Assembly (NCBI RefSeq): GCF_010389155.1
Contig: NC_057763.1
Location: 32,718,645-32,782,644, forward strand
Reading direction: 5' to 3'
Length of the DNA stretch: 64,000 bases
From: Erigeron canadensis
Lineage: Eukaryota > Streptophyta > Magnoliopsida > Asterales > Asteraceae
Part shown: piece after piece, positions 21,418 through 34,211 of the stretch
Layout of the letters: each line of letters opens with the position of its first letter
Numbering within the stretch: position 1 is the stretch's first letter
Program-made: the position numbers and the translations under genes
Notes under the pieces: model-generated
Database searches by the model: none
Seen by the model: only the letters and a program-made list of their open reading frames with translations
What the model was told of the DNA's origin: nothing

Positions 21418-23456
21418 CTTGTGGACAATCAAACAATCAAAGGCAACTTCCTTTGTGTCATCCCTATATATGAACGTACAACTATTCTATTTTGGTTTTT
21501 ACCTTTTCGTTATTTGTCAATGTTTGTTGTTCATTTGGGCCTTATCAATGTTTTATATACTTATACTGTTCAATCCGGGATTTTTAATAAAAGTTTTATA
21601 AATAATGTTTTATTAAAAAATAAGTAAAGTTTTTTTTTTCTTTTTACGAGTATGTTTTATGGAATTTTATTATGAATACTAATAAATCAATGCAATACTA
21701 AATTTACGATAATCTTATATGACTTATTGATATATATTAGTCGTATATAGTTATATTTTTTTTTCCTTTAAGCACTATATATTCAGTTATAATATATAAT
21801 GTTTAAGGTTAAATAAAAATATAGAAAGTAAAAAAAGAAATAACAAATATAATGTCATAATCTTTTAAAAGCATTTGTAGGAAGGAACATGAACTTGCCA
21901 CATAGGAAAAAAGGTTCTAGAAATAATTCTCTTTTATTGATATAAGAGATTTTGTATTTGTATTTTTAAATGAAAAGCAATATTGAATGGGAGGTTCAGG
22001 CTTGTGATTTCACTGATTTGTGGATATTTTGGGTTGTATTCAGCTTATGATATATTTGTACATATTAAACCTATTGGGAACTTATGATGGGCTAATCCAG
22101 CCCAATATAAAAGAGGTAGGGAGTAGGGACAAATCCACCAAATAAATCTAGGCCCATATAACTAATATCACTTTGTGCCCTTGTGACGACTGACGTGGCC
22201 CATAAATGGCTTTTTGTGTTTTTTTTATTACGAATAAAAACTACAGAAATCAAGCAACAACTGTGTAGTGTATCTTCACGTTGTTGAAAAGTAGCCACAT
22301 ACAGGATCAACGACTACAGATAATGCACATTTAAATCAAATATCAAATAGACTAGAGATACATTGAAACTTTTCAGTTATGACAATATCTCAATAATCGA
22401 GTATTCTGGCAACAAAAAATCCCACAAGTTAGCAAATGTAACCATGGGACGACGTCTATCATTGACAAGATGAAAATATGCATCTCTGTTACCGAGTCGA
22501 CCACACAATATTAACCAGTCATCAACCAAACTCTTTGTATATGTGCGATGTGCGAATGTGCCCATCATGGCATCATCCGGAAGATTATTGCTACATCTCC
22601 GTGTGAACTGTTTTCTATTAGACATGCCAATTTGCATAAATCGAAATAACATTCTTCCACGTACATTTAATTATGATGCTAATTTGCATCATATAAGTTT
22701 AGTCTACAAGAATGTCAATAACTTTTTTTGAAATGTAACTCTTATTCACCTACGCCGCAACAAACTCGTCAGACGACAAAACATAATTACAACACTCAAA
22801 TCCGTTTGAAGTTACACCAATCCTGTTCATTGATTGTACAATGTTTTAATCCATTCCATATATAAACCAACAATTTCAACTTTTACAAAATTTCTTCAAT
22901 CTTAACATTATCTCTTTTTTTCTTTTCATTTTTAACTTTCTAGATACACCAACAAACGACGACCCACAATAATATTTTTAACGCTTTCTTTTCTTTCTAT
23001 CCACGCCCCCTATGATCATGAAACTTTGGTCGCTCATTTAAGAGACATGATAGTGATATTTTGGTGAGTAACGAGACATCACATTTACAACTTACAAGCA
23101 TGATCAAATATCATGTTAGATCTTATCTCTTGGATACATTATTCCTGCTATTTTTCGGTGCTTTCACTATTTCCGGCCCATTATAATAGCACAACTTATA
23201 TGTCCAAAATTCATAAATTCAAATATTTCTAATTAACCTCAAACATTCATAGATGGATTTCGATTTTTTTTTTTTTCTCTTTTTCATCTTCACCTTCAAT
23301 TCTACTATATGTATTGATCGTCTTCTTATGTATGTTTACATTTATAAACTTCAGTCAACATATATCATTTTTAAGACCACAAATCATACTATAAACTAAT
23401 CGGTATATTTGTATATATTTTAAGACTGATAAGGTGATGAAAATTGAATACCCTTT
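21418..23456. other. Intergenic, no convincing gene
   Basis: AT-rich. A - strand frame at 22377-22652 (91 codons) reads somewhat like protein, but I recognise no family and upstream frames are closed. Confidence 0.35.
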
Positions 23457-23748
23457 GGGCGCGTTTGGTTTATATAATGTTTTTGGAAAGAATAAAATCT
23501 TTCAAATGAATTAGAATCTGAAGGAATGGAATTTGACGGAATGTTTTTGATTTTTTGAGAATTCAAGTAACGGAATGAATGAATTTTCTTCCTCCATCCC
23601 CAAGGAATGGAGATTCCATCAAATGATGGAATGTTTACATTCCTACGGAATAAGATTTCTGCTTCTTTGAACAACCAAACCCATTAAGGATTGAAATTTA
23701 ATTCCAATTTCATCAGATTTCATCAAATTCTATAAAACAAACGCGACA
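23457..23748. mobile_element. MITE with GCGCGTTTGGTTT ends
   Basis: Left end GGGCGCGTTTGGTTTATA and right end TATAAAACAAACGCGACA are inverted repeats of the same end type as the 9411 element; the interior carries GGAATG/CATTCC units. No clear target duplication. Confidence 0.55.
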
Positions 23749-24390
23749 TTTGTGTGTATTTTTGTCAGGACAAAAGCAGTAGCGTGCTTGCTTGAATACC
23801 AGTTGAAATATATCTAAAAGCCACATGATGAGTATTATTGAAAATTATGTTTGCTATAAAAATTCATTGATAAAACAATTGTTCAAAACAATAATAAAAA
23901 AAAAAAAAAAAAAAAAAGAAGAAGATGATGTTTGACATGTACTTTGTAGTTTGTACATCACATGGATTCTATGTCTTATCGATTATATATGGAATTAGCT
24001 TTTATCCATAGGGGTGAGTTATTTTGAGAACTCATTAAAAAATATATATATAAAAAAAAAAAATCTCAAAAACCATTCTGGATCACACATTCTTTCTCTC
24101 TTTTCAATTAAATAATAGAATTCACCAAAATCATTCAAAATGCTTTATCTCACAAACCGTAAATCGTTAGGCGAAACAAAAAGTATGGGTAGTCTTAAAA
24201 TTTTGTCCTCTTTCATTAGAGATCCAATTCGATATATTTTATCGACTTTTTAATTTTTGTTTTCTTTTTGGTACTTACACATAACTTACACATGTGTAGA
24301 TTGAACTTACACATGTGTAGGTTGAACAAAAGTTATGATTCGGAACGCGCTTCGCCCTTAAGGATATTCATAAACCAAAGCTAGTGGGGG

Positions 24391-24470
24391 TGATAGGTCA
24401 TAGAGGGTGACAGGTCATAGGGTGGTAGGTCATAAAGGGTGATAAGTCATAGGGGGTGACCGGTGATGGG
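24391..24470. repeat. Minisatellite, unit GGGTGATAGGTCATA
   Basis: Four to five imperfect units of 18-20 bp inside the loop of the inverted-repeat element. Confidence 0.7.
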
Positions 24471-24479
24471 TGATCTACT

Positions 24480-24582
24480 TAACGGGCTCCGCCCTTAGCC
24501 GCTATGGCTCCGCCATGGACTGACTGGCTCCGCCATTGGCCACCATGACTCCGCCATGGATTGACGGGCTCCGCCCTTAACC
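24480..24582. repeat. Minisatellite, unit GGCTCCGCCATGG
   Basis: Five imperfect units carrying GGCTCCGCC or GACTCCGCC separated by 20-30 bases; GC-rich against an AT-rich background. Confidence 0.7.
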
Positions 24583-24910
24583 TTCATTGTTGTGTACATA
24601 TGTTCATTTACTAATTTACTTGTGAAAACGATGATCCTACACATATGTAGGTACACAAGTAGAAGCAGAAGAAAACGAAAATTAAAAAGTCGTCAAAAGT
24701 ATATCGAATTGGATCTCTAATGAAAGAGGACGAAATTTTAAGACTACCCATGCTTTTTTTTTTGTCTAACGATTTATGTTTTGTGAGATAAAACATTTTG
24801 AATGATTTGGGTGAATTTTATTATTTAATTGAAGAGAAAGAAAGAAAAAAAAAATGAGTGGTCCAGAATACTTCTTAAGATCTTTTTTATTTGTAGGTTT
24901 TTAAATAACC

Positions 24911-25827
24911 TTTCTTCTTTATCAATAATCAATAACTAGATTAATACCCAGTCGTTGACCGGGTTACTAAGTAAACTTAAAAGCTTTTTACTCAAAAATA
25001 AATTTATTCAAAGCTTTTTACTTAAAAGCTTTATTCAATATATTGAGCGTTGATGTATGAAGTATGTTGGAATAATAGATGGATTTGAGACAAGTGAAGA
25101 AAACATTAGTGGAAATATTTGACCAAACTATATAATTTTTGATCATCCAAATCGGGTTAATTATATTGAAACTTTCTTCCTTTCGTTTACTTTTCCAACT
25201 AAAGTTATATGTAACCGAACTTTAAATAAAAATATAAAATAAAAAATAAAGTAATAAACGTATGCCATTTATATAAAGTTGTTAAATAAGCTTTCTTAGT
25301 CAAAAATGGAATTTTAATTTACACGACCAAGACTTATTAAACAATGAATATGGACAATATAAACTATTTATTTAATCAAATGAATAATGTGAATATAGCT
25401 TTCTTCATTTTTTCATTTATGTTTGTCAATTTTTGATAGTTTATTCCATGACGTTGGAATAGTTTGTTTTTAAATGTGTGTTCCTAGCTTAATGTTCATC
25501 CCTTTATATATGTACACAGTACACGACTTTCTTTTCTGATTTTAGAAAGAAAAAAAAAATGGATATATTACAATGTTGAGTTTAGTAAAGATCTTTATAT
25601 ATATTAAAAGATTATTTTTTAGCTGAATGGTGAATGCTTTTATGGCACGGAAACTTGTTTTTTAATTTTTATTTCGAGCTTTCAGCTATTTAAAAACAAA
25701 AAAAACATCTACAAAATTAAAGATAAAATTAGCTATCATTTTTCATGAATAAAATTTGCAATAAAAGGGTCAACCAATCTCAGATCCATATCCATCATCA
25801 GCTACTTACTTTTTTATCATTATTAAT
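24911..25827. other. Intergenic, AT-rich
   Basis: TCTTTATATATATTAAAAGA at 25592-25611 looks like a Helitron 5' end; no matching 3' end identified. No gene. Confidence 0.35.
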
Positions 25828-26090
25828 AAAATAATTATTATGGAGGCTTCATTATTAATAAAATAATATATATTAAATTATTATAGTATTAAGTCGATCA
25901 CCATTACAATAAGATAGATCGGGATGGTTCAGCCCACCCTAGATAAAAACGTACGGTAGCATGCTTCATTACAAGGCATCACGCCATTACCACAATACCA
26001 CCAATCTCTCCTTTAATTGGTGAGAAAGACTATAAATATGATTATGATCATATCCTTAAACAAATTAAAAAGCCTCCATAATAATTATTT
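25828..26090. repeat. Inverted repeat pair, possible MITE
   Basis: AAATAATTATTATGGAGGCTT (25828 onward) recurs inverted as AAGCCTCCATAATAATTATT ending near 26090. The ~220-bp interior includes a TATA-like ACTATAAATATG. End type not recognised. Confidence 0.45.
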
Positions 26091-27117
26091 TTCTAATAAA
26101 ATATTAACATACCTTTTTTTTTTTTTTTTATCTTTTTTGGTGAATTATTCACGAATAAGTGAAATCTAACATGCGTTTGCCTAATAAAGTTTGTGTCTCA
26201 TAAAGCAAATTTCCAATTTAATTTTCTCGATGAGAAACTTATGTCACTTAAAGATCTGAACGGAAAAAACTTACTCAGGCGTATAATAAGTAAAAATTAA
26301 ATACATATATATAACCATTCCCAAATAATATTAACCAATTAAAAAAATATTTAGGTTATAGATATATGTTAACTCAACATTTTTGCTGGGTGGCAAAGTT
26401 AATCACACCAATATAAAATCATTGCTTATGGGTTCTGAATTTTAAAAGAAAGTGAGGATAGGTTTCAATCAACAGTATTGGGTAAGTCTTAAAAGAAGGT
26501 GAGGACATCGATCAACGTCGTAAATTTTACGCACAACATAAAATGAGATGGAATAGATTTTGTTAATGACTCGTATCGCCTATTTGAGTGCATTTAAATC
26601 TATATTTTGTTTTGTCAAAATTTAAAGGATAGTTTTAAAATATAAAGTATTAACTTTTATACATGTAATAACCTAATGACATTCGTTGGGCTGTGATCAT
26701 CATTTTTCATATATAAATTTGCATGTTAATTTTTTTCATTTTTTAAAAAAATATTTGCATAAAAAGAGGAACAGTATTAATGTATCTGTAATTATTTTAT
26801 TAACAAAGGACAAATTTTGGCGGAAAGCATGTAACCGAAACCGACCATGGAGTGGGTGATAAGGCATATGACTTTTTGATAATTGAGAACAACATTAAAC
26901 TAAATAATCTATAGCTTATCACGCTTCCCCTTTCACAAATACGCCGCACCTCATTACATTATCAATATTATATCAAATTTTAAATAGCTATTAATAAAAA
27001 AATAATACTCGGTATATCTTTATTAAAAAACAGCCTAATAATCTTTTTTAATTACTAGATAGTATGATAGAAATAATTAATTAATGTTCACTTTTTCAAT
27101 TTTATCCAAACCACTAG
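26091..27117. other. Intergenic, AT-rich
   Basis: No gene or delimited repeat. Confidence 0.4.
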
Positions 27118-27360
27118 CTTAACCCCAGTTGTCAGGGGTGTTTACACTTCCCACTATGTGGGACCCCAATGGGTTTTATCCTAAAGTTGTGGGTTCAGGC
27201 CTCGGCTGACACAATCCTTGGGTTTCCCATCTAGGAATTTTTCACAAGGAGAGGGGCTGAGAGACTACAGCTTATGCTCAGCATCTCGCGAGGTCCAACG
27301 ATAGTTGGTTAAATTGCCTCCAGCCACGTCTGAGTCGAAATACACCTTTCAAAAAAAAAT
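27118..27360 (+). mobile_element. tRNA-derived SINE
   Basis: Head TAGCTTAACCCCAGTTGT (A-box-like), then GTGGGTTCAGGCCTCG (B box, GGTTCRANNCC type), and a tail GAAATACACCTTTC followed by nine A. The tail matches the SINE copies at 46928 and 62868. Confidence 0.6.
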
Positions 27361-27439
27361 TATCTTTTATTTTAAAAGGAAATATTACTTTTCATGTTAG
27401 AAGATTAAAAATAAAACGTTAAAAAAATACGATCAATAA

Positions 27440-27892
27440 TCTATAATCTTTTATAAAACAAACTAATCTCTCTAATTTAAGAAATTCAACACTTTTTTTT
27501 CAGTATTTTTAAACTATCAAGAATTTATTAGAAGAATTTTACTACACAATAAAAAAAAATTCACTACACTATTTTCAACCGTGTTGTGATTATCAATTTT
27601 TATATTTAGTATTAACTAAATTTAGGTTTTGATATTATATATTTTTAAGTTTATTGTGATCATCAATTAATACTATTTAGTATTATTAATCTAGGATGGT
27701 TAATTTTCATGGTTAAAATTTTGCACCTCATTACTTTTTGCATTTAATCCTCGACTTATATTTTGAATGATAACCATGATTAGATTCTTCATCGTCGTAT
27801 TTCATTAAAATAACCTAAACAACTTGTATTACCGCTACAACATCTCACGCGTTATAAACCGTTGTCGCTATAACGCACGGGCACCCTTCTAG
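27440..27892 (+). mobile_element. Non-autonomous Helitron
   Basis: Starts TCTATAATCTTTTATAAAAC after an A and ends TAACGCACGGGCACCCTTCTAG before a T: Helitron termini and A/T insertion site. 453 bp, non-coding. Confidence 0.65.
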
Positions 27893-29515
27893 TACAACCT
27901 TAAGAAAAGTGAAAAATGAAAATCCATGTATTAAATATCTAATGTATTAAACTAATATTAAGCCTATTACCTAGACATATATTATTCACTCTTGTATACA
28001 AGGACAAAAATAATATCACTTTAAACACTGTTTAAAAAAAAATGACGATGATAAATTCATGGCTTTATTTTAAGAGATGCCCCGATCAATATTATACCAC
28101 TAATCAATAGTTTTATACAAGTAATAACCTTTTCTGTTTTTTTTTCTTCTACTTAGTTTTATGATGATTTAATGGTGCTGATATTGACTAGCAGTAATAG
28201 TTTTAGAGATGGACAAAGTATTACAAGTTCGTATTTTAAAAAAATAATGCACTAGCTACTAACTAATAGTGAATTCTTTAAAATTAACTACAAAGTGTTA
28301 CACGTTGTTGTAGAAGATAAGTTAGCCACTTTTAATATTATTATTTATATGTATCGGATAAACTAATCAATTTATAAATGATTTACATAAACTATCAAAC
28401 GTTACATTATCATATTAAATTTAAATATATAATATTTATCTCTACTATATTATAAAATACTAGAATATCTTCGTTCTTGCCGTTCAAAAAATAAAAAATT
28501 ATACGTTTGGTAGACAGAGACACCATGAATACAAAATAATTACTTATGAACGTTATTTTGTCAAATGATAAATCAAATCACATGTAAGACCAAATAAATA
28601 TAATAAAAAATATTACTGTATAATTTAATAATTGTCTTATTTACCCATACACTTTACAATAAAACTAAAAGGTTCTTACAATAAAACTAAAAGGTTCTTA
28701 ATTAATGATATATACTCATATTATGTATGTTTATCTGAAAGGAACATAAAGTAGATTTTAAGAAGAAAAAAATACATATATAAAAGCGAATAGAAGTACT
28801 TGCCAGCAGCTGGTGTCTTGCTAGTTGCTTTTATTAATTAAATTTTCCGCCATTCTAAAAAAAACAAATAGAGAAACTTTAAATTGAATGTTAAGAAAAT
28901 TTCAAAATATGTGTTAGAAATTGATTAAGTATAACATTGATATTTTACGACGGTAAAGTAATATAAGTAAAAATATATCTTACAATATAATCGGTAAGTA
29001 TAATATTAGATATAATTATCAATATAATCTAGTAAAAAAAGTAATATGATGTATTAATATAAGTTATATTCATCATGCATAGATAATTAAATACAAAGAG
29101 ATAATTTATAAAGATAGACAATCCTATTATCGATATTTTTTAATTAGTGAATATCTACCATAGTTTGCCAAAAGTAATCAAATATTAAGTTAAATCAAGT
29201 AGTTAGTGCATAATATTAAAAGTTAGAGATCATGGATTTTAATCGTGTCTTTGATTTTTTTTAATTTGCTATGTAAATTCGATAAAAGCAAATGGCCGCA
29301 TATGAATGTCACATAAGAAAAATGATGATAACGTGACGAATGAAGTGTCAAATGAGCATTAAAGTATATAGATTTAACTATCAGTAAATTTTTAAAAAAT
29401 TTCAAAATTACCATAAAATGACACATATATTTAAAGTATGAGTTGTCAAGCATACAAGATAGCCACATAAGATCTAAAATATCCTCACTTAGTGTTATAT
29501 ATTGACTAGATTTTA
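27893..29515. other. Intergenic, very AT-rich
   Basis: No gene. A short direct repeat (ACAATAAAACTAAAAGGTTC twice) lies at 28660-28700. Confidence 0.4.
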
Positions 29516-30342
29516 GACTCATGTCCAATATACGGGGCTTACGACATTATCAGTATTAGATGTTAATATATGGCGGTTTAAAAATTAGTTTACTATTCAT
29601 ATTAATAAAAATTTGATCTATATATTAAAACTTTGATTTTTTTATATTGAAATATTTTTTAAAAATATGTGTATCAACGTTATTTTGCTGTGACATGCTT
29701 AGCGATATCTGAATATTACAAAATCATAATATTTCCATCAAAGTTGTAGATTATGACATACTTAGCGATACTTAGCGATAAAAATTATAATAGGTCACTA
29801 ACATTTTATTTTATTTATTGTTACACGTGGTGCATTAAAACTCTTATTATGTGCTATTAGAAATAGTAATTTATTTTTAGATAAAATATATCTTAAATAT
29901 TTCAATTAAAATATGACAATATTATAAGTGTTTCATATAAAGATGATATTTTAACATGACTTGTTTTGTTTATATGTGCCATGGCTATTAAAAAAAAAAC
30001 TTAAAAAGAATAGTACTACAATTATTTTTAAAATTTTGATATATTTATATTGATATTGAAATTTAATTATTATTAATTAATTAATTTTATTTTTATAAGA
30101 TAGAGCACACTAATATAATATATATTTACTATTATTTTATTAGATAAATATTAGCTATTATTTTTGTCTTTCTATATATAAAAGTTATTGGTTATCCAGT
30201 GTAATTAAAAAATATAAATTGATGTTGGAAAAAAAAGTGTAAATTATAGTCAAAATTGAAATCAAAAGTCAACTTAATGAAATTAAGAGTTGTGATTAGT
30301 TAATAAATTATTAGAGCAGTTCTCTTTTAGTATATTAAAAGA
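29516..30342 (-). mobile_element. Non-autonomous Helitron, family with GTCTAAAATCTAG end (copy 1)
   Basis: On the - strand it runs from TCTTTTAATATACTAAAAGA to GAGTCTAAAATCTAG, between A and T. The same termini occur at 53336-54031 and, as a 3' end only, at 45380-45512. 827 bp. The 101-codon frame within it is a by-product. Confidence 0.7.
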
Positions 30343-31080
30343 TTGGGTAATGATTAATCCTTCTAATTGTTTAGCCTAAAAATTCTCCTAATTAATAGGA
30401 TAGTGACATGTGGAAAATCAGGGGGTTAGATTATGAAAAAGAATTAGTGGATTACATATATTAACTAGTAGATATTTTAAGAGGATTTTTTAAAAGAATT
30501 GGTTATGAGGATTTATCATTTTCCTAAAGGATTTACACTCTATTTTTTTTCCCAACTAAGTATTTGATAACCTTAAAATATCTATCTATTTTGTTCCCTA
30601 CTTGAAACATCTACACTTAATATATCTACAATACTCATAATGGAATCGTTTACAACATACAATTCCAACCCTTAAGATAAATACATTACTTCTTTTACAT
30701 CAATTACTTTTACATTAATAATTACACCGCTAGTATGACCACCGCCGCTACCACCGCCACCACCCGTTGCTGCCACGCAGTCGCATCCTGCAGACATTAG
30801 TTTAGTACATTATAAGGCATTTAATTTCTCTTTTTTTCAACTAAAAACTTGATAACCTTAAAAAATTCTCTCTCATTTTGTTTAGTAATTTAAATATTAT
30901 GATATTATTTACAGTATATAACTCTCTACCTTTAAAATAACTACACTATCCTTTTTACATCACTTATTTTTAAGCTAATAACAACACAACTATCAGCACC
31001 GCTAACACCACTATTTGTCGTCGCCGCCGTCGCTTCCATTGTCACACCTCCGCATCAGGCGAAGTCGCGAAGTGATGGAA
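30343..31080 (+). mobile_element. Helitron-like region with duplicated CCACCGCC-rich 3' part
   Basis: Two successive blocks (about 30535-30800 and 30820-31075) share order and sequence: ACTTGATAACCTTAAAA, a middle ending ACATCAATTACTTTTACATT-like, then a run rich in CACCGCC/CGCCGCC. This is the 3' half of the Helitron type at 18541 and 50126, here duplicated. Precise ends not found. Confidence 0.5.
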
Positions 31081-31252
31081 AAGCGTCAATTTTAAAAGCA
31101 TGATGATTTCATAATTGAGTATTGACCTGGGAAAAGGAAATTGTAATTTAATATGCATCAAAGTCATCAACCTACCATGACTAAAAAAAGAATATCCGTT
31201 GTCCCTTTGGAATCTTCTTATTAATATTAATATATTAATATATATCTATATA

Positions 31253-32332
31253 CTAGGTATTTTACCTGTACAACGTGAGGTAGTTAAAATAATTATTTAA
31301 ATACATGAGTAAAAAAAATAATTGTATAGATTAATTTTGTTAAAGTTACTATGTCATAATTTGTGGTAAATTCCCAAATTATTATAGCTATCTAAATTTA
31401 CTAAATTACTTGTAAAAAAAAAGAAAAAAACAAATACCTAAACAAAATAAGAAAAAAAATATCATACTTTGTGGAGATATGTTATGTGGTGTGGATAATA
31501 AATCATCTAATAGTTGCAAAATCACTTTTTTGTTTTTGATGAGACATATACAACATGGAGAAAATTTATAGATAACTTGTCACACAACATATGTAATAAA
31601 AAGAAAAATCATAGTATTACAACAAATTTAAATCATTAAAAAAATGGATTATAAACGGGTCTACACATTACGTTAATTTAAAGAATTGATTACCTTGAAA
31701 TCGATGTACTCATTCTAAAATACCGACTCACTTGTGCATGCTTATTCTAACTCCGTAACATGAAACAATTAAAAATTTTTTTGCTTTATATAAGTTACGG
31801 TTAGGAAAACATTGGAGTTGTTTTTCATATCATTTCCAAAATTTCGGACGATAATTTTGGTCCATACCTATGATGATTGGTGAGTAGTCGTTTCCTATAT
31901 TGTAAAATTTAATTAAACTAGATTGTTAATTTTGATCCAAGATTTATATAGAATTTTATATTATTTTAATTTTTTGTATTTTTTAGTTTCAATATTTTGT
32001 ATGATATTTGCAACAAAAAAAACTAATAATGTCGAACAACTTTTTCAACATATTTACTTTAATTTGTATGATATTATTTCCTTTTCTATATATTGTATTT
32101 ATTTTTATTTTTATATAATTATATGTACTTTTATTTTATTCTAATACTCTAATCTAATTTTAATTTTCTAATTCTAATTCTAATTCTAATATAAATATAT
32201 AAGATAAAATATTGTAAAAAAATACGGGGATGCCACATAAGTTATAGTCCATGTGGCAATATTATAAAATATGTTTGAGTTGTAGAACCTCTAGAATCAT
32301 TCGGATTCCTACTGTTTTAATAATTATATAGA
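31253..32332 (-). mobile_element. Non-autonomous Helitron
   Basis: On the - strand it runs from TCTATATAATTATTAAAACA to TACAGGTAAAATACCTAG, between A and T; 1080 bp. It is related to 12983-13475 at both ends. AT-rich interior, no helicase coding sequence. Confidence 0.7.
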
Positions 32333-32335
32333 TAT

Positions 32336-33030
32336 ATATATTAAAAACAAAGGTACAAAATTACGTGCAAAGAATAGTAATTGGTCATTTTATTTTTTTG
32401 GGTCCGTTTTCATTTTCTTAATGGGCCATTTGATTTTCTTATGTTTTGGGCTTAACAAATTATGTTTTGATCTTTTAAATTGCTTTCAATTTGTTTACAA
32501 AAGATCACTTATTTTAATTGCATATTATTATTTTTATAAGTTTGTAACATTTTTAAGATTATCTCATCTTATTACAAGTGAACTATTACATAATATATAT
32601 ACACACAACAGTAGGGTATATGTTTTGAATATATACACCTAACCATCTCCGAAAAATTTGTTTGCAATACTTATTAATTTCAATGTTATTTCGATTGATG
32701 TTTTATTATTATGGATTATTTTTGTTTCACTTTCTATTTTCAATGATTTGGGAAATTAGCTTTTATATGTTTGTATTATTAATTTGTTTTTTTATTTTAA
32801 ATATTCTACGTTCATACTTATTATCTTTTAAAATTTATATAATATATTAATCTGTTATAAAATTATACAGTCGGTTTTTTCTAATTTATAATTGCTTTCT
32901 TATTAAAAAATCAATATCAACTTAGGTTTTGAGCTATATAATGTTTCTAAAAGCATGTAATAATTTTTACATAGTACGGAACACAATAAATATAATGTCT
33001 CCCGGGGCAACGCCCGGATAACGTATCTCG
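32336..33030 (+). mobile_element. 700-bp Helitron-like repeat, copy 2
   Basis: Inverted partner of 20163-20866. The 3' end CCCGGGGCAACGCCCGGATA...CTCG before T has a perfect CCGGG/CCCGG hairpin. The 73-codon frame (32421-32642) is also open here, with five residue differences from copy 1. Confidence 0.6.
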
Positions 33031-33035
33031 TTAAA

Positions 33036-34008
33036 ATGATTTGTTCGGCTTTTGCAATTATTCACGATCAACACTCTATACCTCATTCAGTTATAACTCG
33101 TCAGGTCGGGGATGGGCGAAGTACTAGATTTTGGACTGATACTTGGCTTGGAGGAGTATCTTTAGCTAACAGGTACCCCCGTTTATTTGCTCTTGAAACT
33201 CAGCCGAATTGCTTACTATCTGATCGCTTCTCTAAACATTCATGGACTTGGAACTGGGGAAGGGGCATAAGGGGCGGCCGTGTGGAATCTCAACTAGAGG
33301 AGCTGATAGATAACTTACAGGCAGTAACATTGATTGCAAATCCAGATTCATGGTACTGGAACCTCAATGGTAACACTTTTTTTTTCGGTATGAGATATTA
33401 GACAACACTTAGATCTCTCGATCTTACCATATGGAGATTACAAAACCCACTGGAACTCCTTGGTGCCTAAGAAAGTCAACATATTCCTTTGAAGATTACT
33501 CAAAATCCGTCTCCCTACAAGGCTCAACCTTAGTATTAGAGGTATGGAGATTACTTCTATATGTTGTCCTCTTTGTAATATGGGTGTAGAAACAGTGAGT
33601 CATATTTTCAAGGATTGCATTGTGTCAACCGAGATACGTATAATGATGTCGACATGGCTTCAAATCGCAATACCAGATGGGGACCCAAGTGAGTGTTTAG
33701 ACCAAATATTGGGGACGCAACTAACAAAGAAAGCCAAGAATATTGTTGAAGCCATTTTATCTTTTGGTGGTGGGTAATATGGAAGTATCGGAACAATGTT
33801 GTTTTCAAATGAGTGACTATGCCCAGCCTAGAGATTTTTCGTGAAATTGTTTCTTTTTCTTATTTTTGGATTAAATGTTGTAGTAGAAAATATAGTTTAG
33901 TCTGGAACTTATGGCAAATCTGCCTCAAATATTTCATGTAATTTTAGTGTCTTTTCAGTAATTCGCTGAAAGTGTGTTAGTTTATAAAATTGATGTTCAA
34001 AAAAAAAA
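33036..34008 (+). mobile_element. 5'-truncated LINE (L1-type) with poly(A)
   Basis: Encodes the C-terminal end of a plant LINE reverse transcriptase: VGDGRSTRFWTDTWLGG (33036-33401), then, after a frame break near 33400, a zinc-binding zf-RVT segment with CCPLCNMGVETVSHIFKDC (33544-33777), then in another frame WKYRNNVVFK. It finishes with a run of ten A at about 33999-34008. Stops and frameshifts make it non-functional. Its 5' side abuts the Helitron-like repeat. Confidence 0.8.
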
Positions 34009-34211
34009 TACATATACTTGAATGTCAAGTACATGATCACAAGTATATTTATATTTTAATTCCTAACTATCTTTATTAATAATATCAAATTATGAGTACA
34101 ACTGGTTTAAAAAATTGTATAATAGAGAAATTATTGTAGCATTGGTCTTGTGGAAAGACTACGACAAACAATTCCATCAATATGTCTCAGCTAATAATGA
34201 CAGTGACAAAC

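Larger units (their letters stand above)
24011..24910. mobile_element. Long inverted-repeat element with minisatellite core
   Basis: Arms 24030-24310 and 24640-24890 are inverted copies (about 85-90% alike; for example TCTTTCATTAGAGATCCAAT on the left, its complement on the right). The ~330-bp loop holds two tandem repeats. The arms contain - strand/+ strand mini-frames that are by-products. A single degenerate arm occurs at 11862. It resembles a foldback or MULE-type non-autonomous element. Confidence 0.7.

Noticed and set aside
22377..22652. 91-codon - strand frame with mixed, protein-like composition
   Set aside because: No family recognised, upstream frames are closed, and no promoter or splice context; left as intergenic.
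27118..27360. Possible functional tRNA gene from its A and B boxes
   Set aside because: No cloverleaf could be drawn, and the A-rich tail marks it as a SINE.
29223..29528. 101-codon - strand frame
   Set aside because: Hydrophobic, AT-driven composition; overlaps the edge of a Helitron; no homologue recognised.
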